A stretch of 12,973 bases of DNA from contig CAMWUP010000028.1 of NCBI GenBank assembly GCA_947177465.1, forward strand, positions 1 through 12,973, in the 5' to 3' direction. The notes under the pieces are model-generated. The model was not told the DNA's origin and did not search any database. It saw only the letters and a list, made by a program, of their open reading frames with translations. This document shows, piece by piece, positions 1 to 5,283 of the stretch (the stretch's first letter is position 1; each line of letters opens with the position of its first letter). The translations under genes and the position numbers were made by a program. This DNA comes from an uncultured Lachnospiraceae bacterium. Its GTDB lineage: Bacteria > Bacillota > Clostridia > Lachnospirales > Lachnospiraceae.

Positions 1-1
1 T

Positions 2-37
2 TTTCTGGAAGAACAGGGAAAATCGGATTATCTGTAA
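2..37 (+). CDS. C-terminal end of an upstream gene (partial)
   Basis: Reading from base 2 gives eleven codons (FLEEQGKSDYL) and a TAA stop at 35-37, with the frame open to the window edge. The stop lies 24 bases before the ATG of the next gene, the spacing expected inside an operon. The fragment is too short to assign a function. The other forward frames also stay open over this short stretch, so the call rests mainly on the spacing and the plausible acidic tail. Confidence 0.35.
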   Translation, partial: FLEEQGKSDYL

Positions 38-61
38 GAGCGTCAGGAGCAGGAAGAAAGT

Positions 62-991
62 ATGAAGCTGTTAAGTGTGATAGTGCCTTGCTATAACGAG
101 GAAGAAAATGTTCCTTTTTTCTATGAGGAATTTATGAAAAACGAAGCCTTTTTTAAGGAAAAGGAGATAGAGTGGGAGCTTGTGTATGTGGACGACGGCT
201 CAAAGGACAAAACGGTGGCGGAGGTGAAAAAGCTCCATGAGAAGGATGAGAGAGTGCACCTTCTTTCTTTTTCGCGGAATTTTGGCAAAGAAGCCGCTAT
301 GTATGCAGGACTGAACAGGGCGAAGGGCGATTATGTTGTGCTTATGGATGTGGATTTGCAGGATCCGCCGGCGCTTCTGCCCGAGATGTTGTCTTATATG
401 GAGCAGGGTTATGATTCCGTGGCGACAAGAAGAGTGAGCCGCAAGGGGGAGCCGCCCGTCCGCTCTTTTTTTGCGCGTATGTTTTACCGCCTGATGAAGC
501 GGATTTCCAAGACAGAGATTATGGACGGTGCAAGGGATTACCGCATGATGACAAGGCAGATGGTGGACGCGATTCTGGAAATGAAGGAGTATAACCGTTT
601 TACGAAGGGCATTTTCGGCTGGGTGGGTTTTCGGACCAAGTGGCTGGAATATGAAAATGTGGAGCGCAAGAAGGGGGAAACCAAGTGGAATTTCTGGAAG
701 CTGCTTTTGTATTCCATTGAAGGCATCACCGCTTTTTCCACGGTTCCGCTCTCTTTTGCTGCAGTTATGGGGGTGCTCTTCTGTGTGCTGGCTTTTGTAC
801 TGATTCTTTTCATTGTAATCAGGACCCTGATTTTCGGAGACCCTGTTTCTGGCTGGCCTTCGCTGGTATGTATTATTTCCCTGATTAGCGGCGTGCAGCT
901 TTTCTGTCTGGGAATCGTGGGACAGTATCTGGCAAAAACTTACATGGAAGTCAAAAAGAGACCCATATATTTGCTGAAGGAAGAGATTTGA
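62..991 (+). CDS. GtrB/DPM-like polyprenyl-phosphate glycosyltransferase (GT2)
   Basis: This 309-residue protein has the layout of GtrB, CsbB and dolichol-phosphate-mannose synthase-like enzymes, which move a sugar from a nucleotide donor to undecaprenyl phosphate on the cytoplasmic face. What is seen: the GT2 opening VIVPCYNEEENV near residues 6-17, DDG at 44-46, the metal-binding DVDLQDPP at 96-103, an ARDYRMM stretch after the catalytic core, and GETKW in the region before the membrane part. Two membrane helices follow, at about 225-252 and 264-288. The length is normal for the family. The ATG has AGGA about 7 bases upstream (51-54). Such enzymes usually supply a lipid-linked sugar to an outer-face GT-C transferase, and the membrane protein pair at 2579-4391 could be that partner; this link is inferred. 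The sugar is not predictable. Confidence 0.9.
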   Translation: MKLLSVIVPCYNEEENVPFFYEEFMKNEAFFKEKEIEWELVYVDDGSKDKTVAEVKKLHEKDERVHLLSFSRNFGKEAAMYAGLNRAKGDYVVLMDVDLQDPPALLPEMLSYMEQGYDSVATRRVSRKGEPPVRSFFARMFYRLMKRISKTEIMDGARDYRMMTRQMVDAILEMKEYNRFTKGIFGWVGFRTKWLEYENVERKKGETKWNFWKLLLYSIEGITAFSTVPLSFAAVMGVLFCVLAFVLILFIVIRTLIFGDPVSGWPSLVCIISLISGVQLFCLGIVGQYLAKTYMEVKKRPIYLLKEEI

Positions 992-1103
992 AATCAAAAT
1001 CACAGCAAAATATTCGATATTCGCGGTGAATAATAGAACAGGTCTCTTCCAAAATGTTCTGAAATGTGCTAGGATGCAAATGTAATCGCATGAATGGGCA
1101 GCA

Positions 1104-1110
1104 ATCGACA
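1104..1110 (-). promoter_or_regulatory. possible Spo0A-type operator (0A box), one mismatch
   Basis: On the minus strand these bases read TGTCGAT, one mismatch from the Spo0A box TGTCGAA. The site lies 17 bases upstream of the start codon of the Spo0A-domain gene at 1128, so it could serve autoregulation. A one-mismatch heptamer is expected often by chance, so this is a weak call that gains interest only from its position. Confidence 0.2.
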
Positions 1111-1127
1111 TGAAGGAAGGGATTTGA

Positions 1128-1505
1128 ATGGATATTGTTACGATTAACGACACAGAGCTCGAAAGATACATTACAGAGGTGATGCTTGATATAGGAGTTC
1201 CGGCGCATTTGCGGGGATACTATTATCTGCGGGCTGCTATATTGATGACAGGACGGGACATAGAGGTGGTTACCAGCGTGACAAAGCTGATGTATCCGGT
1301 AATTGCCAGACATTTTAAGACGACAGACCAAAAGGTAGAGCGCGCGATTCGTAACGCCATAGAGGTTTCATGGGAAAGAGGCAATACACAGACCTTTGAG
1401 AAATTATTTGGCTACTCAATTCAGGACGGTAAAACCAGACCGACAAACAGCGAGTACATTGCAAGGATTGCAGACAAAATCAGACTGGACATAAAAGCGA
1501 TGTAA
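1128..1505 (+). CDS. stand-alone Spo0A C-terminal DNA-binding domain protein
   Basis: The 125 residues correspond almost entirely to the effector (DNA-binding) domain of the sporulation regulator Spo0A. Matching features are IGVPAHLRGYYYLR near residues 22-35, VTKLMYP near 50-56, VERAIRNAIEVSWERGN near 70-86 (the recognition-helix region), LFGYSI near 93-98, and RPTNSEYIARIADKIRL near 104-120. Full Spo0A is about 265 residues with an N-terminal receiver domain. Here that domain is absent, and the 136 bases upstream encode nothing receiver-like. The start is well supported by AAGGAAGG at 1113-1120, seven bases before the ATG. The gene appears monocistronic, with a strong terminator 60 bases after its stop. 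Without the receiver it cannot be controlled by phosphorylation in the usual way. It may be a constitutive or ligand-independent DNA-binding regulator of this locus, but its targets are unknown. Confidence 0.9.
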   Translation: MDIVTINDTELERYITEVMLDIGVPAHLRGYYYLRAAILMTGRDIEVVTSVTKLMYPVIARHFKTTDQKVERAIRNAIEVSWERGNTQTFEKLFGYSIQDGKTRPTNSEYIARIADKIRLDIKAM

Positions 1506-1565
1506 TAAAGAGAATCGGTATACATAGTAAACGGCAATGTGAACCAGTCCGTTCGACGATTGCAC

Positions 1566-1600
1566 AAGGCAGCAGGGAGTATCTTCCTGCTGCCTTTTTT
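1566..1600 (+). terminator. intrinsic terminator after the Spo0A-domain gene
   Basis: A perfect 11-bp stem (AAGGCAGCAGG at 1566-1576, CCTGCTGCCTT at 1586-1596) with a nine-base loop runs into a T tract ending at 1600. It sits between convergent genes, 4 bases past the stop of the minus-strand methyltransferase. The T tract is on the plus-strand 3' side only, so it is a good terminator for the Spo0A-domain gene and at best a weak one for the opposing gene. Confidence 0.9.
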
Positions 1601-1604
1601 AAAA

Positions 1605-2408
1605 CTACCGTTCCTTCCTGAAAACATACTGATTGCAGCCATGACCGCTGCCGCATGTGGATATTTTCTCCAAAGCAAATCCTCTCTTGCGGAAAAAATC
1701 AAATATTTGTTCAGGTCTTGCAACCTCGAAGGGATAACCGCCTACCCAGTCCACGACGTCCCTGTACGGAGACATGCCTCTTTGCTTTGCATATGTGCGC
1801 CATGTGTGGAAGGGTCTCCCTTTGAGTATATCTTTCACGGTTGTAGGTCCCCACAGCCTGAGAAAGCAGGGAAAGAGAATAAAGCCGCGCAGCGCTTCCG
1901 GCGCGCTATTGTATGCTTTTTTTATGGTTTTCCATATTTTGCTTGCAAATCCCTGGTCGTTGTAAATTGAGATAAACAGGGTTCCCTGCAATGCAACCAG
2001 ACCGCTTACATTATCCAATGCCTTATACATATTTCCGGTATGATGCAATACACCCCAGGAATATACAATGTCATAGCTTTTAAACTTAGACAAATACGCT
2101 TTATTCAAAGCGTCGCCGCGCTCAATCTGCCAGTCGTCATCGTCCTTATAGAATCTGTTTTTCAAATATTGGGCGCATTTTACGCTGTTTTCATCATAAT
2201 CAAAAGAAAAAACTTTTGCACCTAAATTTTTGGCAGCCAGACTGAATAACCCGCTTCCTGAGCCGACATCCAAAAAACTTTTGCCATGCAAATCGGTTAC
2301 GCCGAGCCAGCTTTGAAGTGATTTTTCGGCTTCCTTTATCCGCTCTTCTGATAAAACCCCCAAAAATTTACTCCAGTTTTCTCCAAATTCAAATCTCTCT
2401 TTAGGCAT
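1605..2408 (-). CDS. class I SAM-dependent methyltransferase
   Basis: A 267-residue protein with a canonical class I methyltransferase core. The SAM-binding motif I, LDVGSGSGLFS, lies near residues 46-56; the acidic end of strand 2 (FSFDYDEN) near 68-75; and YSWGVLHHTGNM after strand 4 near 115-126. The C-terminal part (WVGGYPFEVA and an ending GxGxGCNQYVF) matches methyltransferases often found in polysaccharide loci, so sugar or glycan O-methylation is likely, though the acceptor is unknown. On its strand the ATG is preceded by AAAAAGGGG about 8 bases upstream, and a good promoter lies at 2471-2499. It is the only minus-strand gene in the window and looks richer in A and T than the neighbouring glycosyltransferase genes by eye, which would fit separate acquisition. 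Confidence 0.9.
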   Translation of the reverse strand: MPKERFEFGENWSKFLGVLSEERIKEAEKSLQSWLGVTDLHGKSFLDVGSGSGLFSLAAKNLGAKVFSFDYDENSVKCAQYLKNRFYKDDDDWQIERGDALNKAYLSKFKSYDIVYSWGVLHHTGNMYKALDNVSGLVALQGTLFISIYNDQGFASKIWKTIKKAYNSAPEALRGFILFPCFLRLWGPTTVKDILKGRPFHTWRTYAKQRGMSPYRDVVDWVGGYPFEVARPEQIFDFFRKRGFALEKISTCGSGHGCNQYVFRKER

Positions 2409-2470
2409 TGTACATTCCCCTTTTTGATAGAATATAGTCGTATGTTAAATTATTATATACATTAAACTGT

Positions 2471-2499
2471 ATTATATCATACTGCTTTGAAGAGGACAA
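2471..2499 (-). promoter_or_regulatory. promoter of the minus-strand methyltransferase
   Basis: On the minus strand TTGTCC (2494-2499) is followed after exactly 17 bases by a perfect TATAAT (2471-2476). The bases TGA immediately before the -10 box form an extended -10 (TGn). Transcription would start near 2464, leaving a leader of about 55 bases before the ATG at 2408. It lies back to back with the promoter at 2524-2552. Confidence 0.75.
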
Positions 2500-2523
2500 T
2501 TGGTATTTGCATAATCTATTTTG

Positions 2524-2552
2524 TTGTGCTTGTGATAAAAATATGGTAAAAT
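2524..2552 (+). promoter_or_regulatory. probable promoter of the membrane-protein pair
   Basis: TTGTGC (2524-2529), a 17-base spacer and TAAAAT (2547-2552) give a plausible sigma-A-type promoter. The -10 matches five of six consensus bases and the -35 three of six. Start of transcription near 2559 would leave about 20 bases before the ATG at 2579, including the ribosome binding site GGAGGG at 2569-2574. The position, divergent from the methyltransferase promoter, supports it. Confidence 0.5.
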
Positions 2553-2578
2553 TGGAAAGAATTTATCTGGAGGGCACA

Positions 2579-3496
2579 ATGCGGAAAACGACATCGGAGA
2601 AGCTGATAGAGGGAAGTCTGATAGGTATCGGGCTGGCGGAAGCCGCCCATCTGACGGCGCTTTTTTTTAAGCTGCCGCTTCGGATTTGCGCGTGGATTAT
2701 GGTAATATTGTTTATACTTGCACTTTTGGCAGCAGTCAGTCCCTGGCTGGTTCGTCGGATTACGCAAGGTAAACGGGATAAGGAGAAAAAGGAAGCCGGC
2801 GGGCAGCGTATCTTTAAGCTGTTTCGGCTCTACCCGGTTTTGTTTGTGATAACAAGCGCACTGATATTGTTTCAGCTTATATGGAATTATCGGATGCAGG
2901 CGCCTTATACGGCGGGGGACATTACGGTGGAAACGGTGCAGACCATGTTGGCGGCAGACGGGATTTATACGGTGAATCCTCTGACAGGACAGGCTTTTGC
3001 GGTCGGGATGCCGCTGCGGATTCAGATACTGGTGCTGCCGACTTTATATGCCGTATTGTGCAGCTTTACAGGCATATCTGCGCCGCTTATGTGTTATGGA
3101 ATCATACCTTGCATTGTGCTTCTGCTGAGTTATCTGGTGTATGGCAGGTGGGCTGCTTATCTTTTCCCCAAGGAAGGAAAAAAGCAGGTATTATTTTTAC
3201 TTTTTGCGGCGCTTATTTATCAGTTTGGCTGTTATAGTGGCGCGATGGACGGATTTAACTTGTTTTTTGGCGGGTACAGGGGTACGGCGGTTCGGGCTGG
3301 GATAATTCTGCCCTATGTGCTTTTATGCGCCCTGCAGAAAAAATGGGGGGGCGTAATCCTGTGTCTGCTTGCCGAGATATGCGTGGTGTGGACCTTTTAC
3401 GGAGCGGGCTATGCTGCTGCCACGGTGGGGATTGTGCTCGGCATAAGATTCATCAGGCAGATAAGTATTCGGCTCCGTCAAAAGAAGAAAGCTTGA
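2579..3496 (+). CDS. polytopic membrane protein, possible N-terminal half of a GT-C-like enzyme
   Basis: The 305-residue protein has about eight hydrophobic segments: near 12-30, 34-58, 82-103, 145-162, 165-187, 203-222, 258-275 and 278-297. The third is followed by a polar loop of about 40 residues containing GDITVET and NPLTG. An acidic first outer loop after the N-terminal helices, followed by many more helices, is the general plan of GT-C lipid-sugar glycosyltransferases and of related uncharacterised Clostridia membrane families; I cannot name the family with confidence. ATG at 2579 is chosen over an upstream in-frame TTG because GGAGGG lies 4 bases before it. The tail is basic (RQKKKA), consistent with a cytoplasmic end. 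It is followed after 13 bases by a second membrane protein that may complete the enzyme. It contains T8 (2661-2668) and G7 (3345-3351) runs. Confidence 0.75.
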   Translation: MRKTTSEKLIEGSLIGIGLAEAAHLTALFFKLPLRICAWIMVILFILALLAAVSPWLVRRITQGKRDKEKKEAGGQRIFKLFRLYPVLFVITSALILFQLIWNYRMQAPYTAGDITVETVQTMLAADGIYTVNPLTGQAFAVGMPLRIQILVLPTLYAVLCSFTGISAPLMCYGIIPCIVLLLSYLVYGRWAAYLFPKEGKKQVLFLLFAALIYQFGCYSGAMDGFNLFFGGYRGTAVRAGIILPYVLLCALQKKWGGVILCLLAEICVVWTFYGAGYAAATVGIVLGIRFIRQISIRLRQKKKA

Positions 3497-3509
3497 ATTG
3501 GGAGTAAGC

Positions 3510-4391
3510 ATGGTGGAGTTTGTCCGATTTTTAAAAAATAGTTATAACAGTCTGACAGAAAGCGGACAGTTTTTGATGCTGTTTATGGTATCGCTTCTGC
3601 TGCTGTGGCTGATAAAGGAGTTTGAAAAAAAAGAATTCCGACAGTTTGCAACGATTATGCTGCTTCTGCTTCTATGTCCTGTTTCCGTAAAGCTGCTTCT
3701 GCTTTATCAGACACAGTTTTACGGATATGAAAACCTGTGGGCGCTGCTGCCCATGACTGCAGTTCTCGCCTGCGCAGCAGTGACGGCTGTCTCAAAAATA
3801 TCGGTACGGTATGCGGCGGAGCGTAGCAGGCGCAAAAAGACGGTTTCCGGAAAGCGGGAACGGGTTTACGAAATTCTGGCTGTGGCGGCGTTGGTTTTAC
3901 TGTTGTTTCTTTGCGGAACGCTTACGCCGGTAAAAGCTATGACGGAACAAGATTTTGACGGTGATAAACTGCCCGAAGAGGTGGCAGAAGTGTTTGCACT
4001 GCTTGAAATTTCCGAAGAGGAAGGCGTATTTCTGCTTGCGCCGGATGAAGTAGCGGCGTGGGCAAGGATATACAGCGGGAGGATTTTGCTTCCTTATGGC
4101 AGAAATTTGTGGGAGCCAAAGCTGTGGGCGTATACCTATGACGTCTATATGGGCGATATGGAAGAATTGCATAATTGGGTAAATGGTACGCTGGCGACAG
4201 GGAGCGAGGGCGAAGAAGCCCTGCGGGAGGAGGAAATGCTTTTGAGCTATTGTGCTTCCGCAGGATATGACTATCTGGTATTTTTAGCGGAAAGGGACAG
4301 CGGGGAAAACCTGCGGTCTGCTATGGAAAATCAAAGCGAGTATCTATATTTTGCAAAGACTGACAAATATGTTATATACAGGCTTTCGTAA
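3510..4391 (+). CDS. membrane protein with C-terminal outer domain, possible C-terminal half of a GT-C-like enzyme
   Basis: The 293 residues start with about four membrane helices (near 17-36, 44-66, 75-95, 120-140). A soluble domain of about 150 residues follows, probably outside the cell. The domain holds APDEVAAWARIYSG near residues 172-185 and ends KYVIYRLS. A 'datum/deadline, residue, VIYRL' ending after a Rossmann-like soluble domain is typical of many multi-spanning GT-C-type and DUF membrane proteins of polysaccharide loci. The protein lacks the N-terminal helices and acidic loop seen in the preceding gene, which suggests the two work as one unit. The ATG at 3510 is preferred over an in-frame TTG at 3498 because GGGAG at 3500-3504 is correctly spaced. 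No catalytic residue can be assigned, and the function is inferred only. Confidence 0.7.
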   Translation: MVEFVRFLKNSYNSLTESGQFLMLFMVSLLLLWLIKEFEKKEFRQFATIMLLLLLCPVSVKLLLLYQTQFYGYENLWALLPMTAVLACAAVTAVSKISVRYAAERSRRKKTVSGKRERVYEILAVAALVLLLFLCGTLTPVKAMTEQDFDGDKLPEEVAEVFALLEISEEEGVFLLAPDEVAAWARIYSGRILLPYGRNLWEPKLWAYTYDVYMGDMEELHNWVNGTLATGSEGEEALREEEMLLSYCASAGYDYLVFLAERDSGENLRSAMENQSEYLYFAKTDKYVIYRLS

Positions 4392-4426
4392 GTATCTGCC
4401 AAAGAGGACATGGAGTATAGATTAAA

Positions 4427-5176
4427 ATGAAAGAGAAGGTCAGTATTATTGTACCGGTTTATAATGCGGAAAAATATATCAGGGAGACGGTGGACTGCGT
4501 GAAGCAGCAGACCTATCCAAACTGGGAGCTCTTACTTGTGGAGGACGGTTCCACGGACGGCAGCCTGCGGATGCTGGAAGAAATAGAGCAAGAGGATGCC
4601 AGAATCCATGTGCTGAAGCAGGAGAACGGCGGTGCGGCGAGAGCAAGAAACCACGGGCTGTCAAAGGCGGAAGGACGTTTTGCGGCGTATTTGGATGCAG
4701 ACGATTTGTGGAGCTCGGACAAGCTGGAAAAGCAGCTTGCCTTTATGAAAGAAAAAGATGCCGCCTTTTCCTTTACCGGCTACGAATTTGCGGATGAAAA
4801 AGGAAAGGGAACCGGCAAAATCGTCAAGGTGCCGGAGACAATTCAATATAAACAGGCGTTAAAAAACACGACAATCTTTACCTCCACCGTTATGTTTGAC
4901 ATGGCGAAGCTGGCAAAAGAAAAGCTTCAGATGCCTATCATCAAGAGCGAGGACACGGCGCTGTGGTTCAAGGTACTTAAGGGCGGCGTCACGGCGTACG
5001 GTCTCAATGAAAACCTGGTGCGCTATAGAAGACCGGCAAACTCACTTTCCTCCAACAAGCTGGAGGCAATCCGTAGAATCTGGGCGCTCTACCGGAAAGC
5101 AGAAGGTCTCTCTGTGCCATACAGCTTCTATAACTTCTGCTTTTGGGCAGTAAGGGCGGTACTGCGAAGGGTATAA
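4427..5176 (+). CDS. family 2 glycosyltransferase
   Basis: A 249-residue GT-A fold enzyme expected to transfer a sugar from a nucleotide donor to a lipid-linked oligosaccharide at the cytoplasmic face. Visible motifs are the opening SIIVPVYNAEKYI (6-18), VEDGS at 38-42, the GGAARARNHGLSKAEG segment at 68-83 that precedes the metal site, and the DADD metal-binding motif at 90-93. A conserved-looking SEDTALWFKVLKGG near 166-179 fits the acceptor-side acidic motif (ED) of the family. There is no clear transmembrane segment, only a basic end (AVRAVLRRV) that might contact the membrane. GGAG at 4412-4415 is 11 bases from the ATG, a rather long spacer, and a six-codon mini-ORF overlaps the start. 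The gene ends shortly before a new promoter, so it may be the last of its transcription unit. The sugar specificity is unknown. Confidence 0.92.
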   Translation: MKEKVSIIVPVYNAEKYIRETVDCVKQQTYPNWELLLVEDGSTDGSLRMLEEIEQEDARIHVLKQENGGAARARNHGLSKAEGRFAAYLDADDLWSSDKLEKQLAFMKEKDAAFSFTGYEFADEKGKGTGKIVKVPETIQYKQALKNTTIFTSTVMFDMAKLAKEKLQMPIIKSEDTALWFKVLKGGVTAYGLNENLVRYRRPANSLSSNKLEAIRRIWALYRKAEGLSVPYSFYNFCFWAVRAVLRRV

Positions 5177-5197
5177 TTTCCTAAAAATGTGGAAAAG

Positions 5198-5227
5198 TTG
5201 CACACCTTAAATTCTGTGTGGTATAAT
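5198..5227 (+). promoter_or_regulatory. internal promoter before the initiating sugar transferase
   Basis: A perfect TATAAT (5222-5227) preceded by TGG gives an extended -10 element. TTGCAC at 5198-5203 lies 18 bases upstream as the -35 (a 17-base spacing would use TGCACA). Transcription would start near 5234, leaving a leader of about 50 bases. The 107-bp gap between genes is the widest plus-strand gap inside the cluster before the repeat element, so this promoter probably opens the second unit of the locus. Confidence 0.75.
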
Positions 5228-5273
5228 GCTTCTATCAATAAGGAATTTACAAATGCTGCTTGGACGGCGGAAT

Positions 5274-5278
5274 GGAGG
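5274..5278 (+). promoter_or_regulatory. ribosome binding site supporting a TTG start
   Basis: GGAGG followed by AAAGC lies five bases before TTG at 5284, in frame with the initiating transferase. The alternative starts are worse: ATG at 5272 has only GGCGG directly against it, and TTG at 5260 is 14 bases from AAGGAA. AAGGAA at 5240-5245 is instead well spaced for an out-of-frame ATG at 5253. Confidence 0.55.
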
Positions 5279-5283
5279 AAAGC

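Noticed and set aside
1035..1060. Inverted pair AGAACA / TGTTCT separated by 14 bases
   Set aside because: A six-base arm with a long spacer, no T tract and no known operator; chance is likely.
1070..1100. Possible sigma-H-like promoter (AGGATG...GAAT) before the Spo0A-domain gene
   Set aside because: Only a few bases fit either box and the spacing is short. Other weak sigma-A combinations (TTGAAA at 988-993) fit no better, so no promoter is called.
200..1171. Long minus-strand reading frame opposite the GtrB-like gene
   Set aside because: It lies antisense to a clear glycosyltransferase, has no recognisable domain, and its residue composition (rich in H, R, Q) is that of a shadow frame.
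1539..1970. Plus-strand frame overlapping the terminator and the methyltransferase
   Set aside because: It crosses a strong terminator hairpin and is antisense to a well-supported methyltransferase, with no family-like motif.
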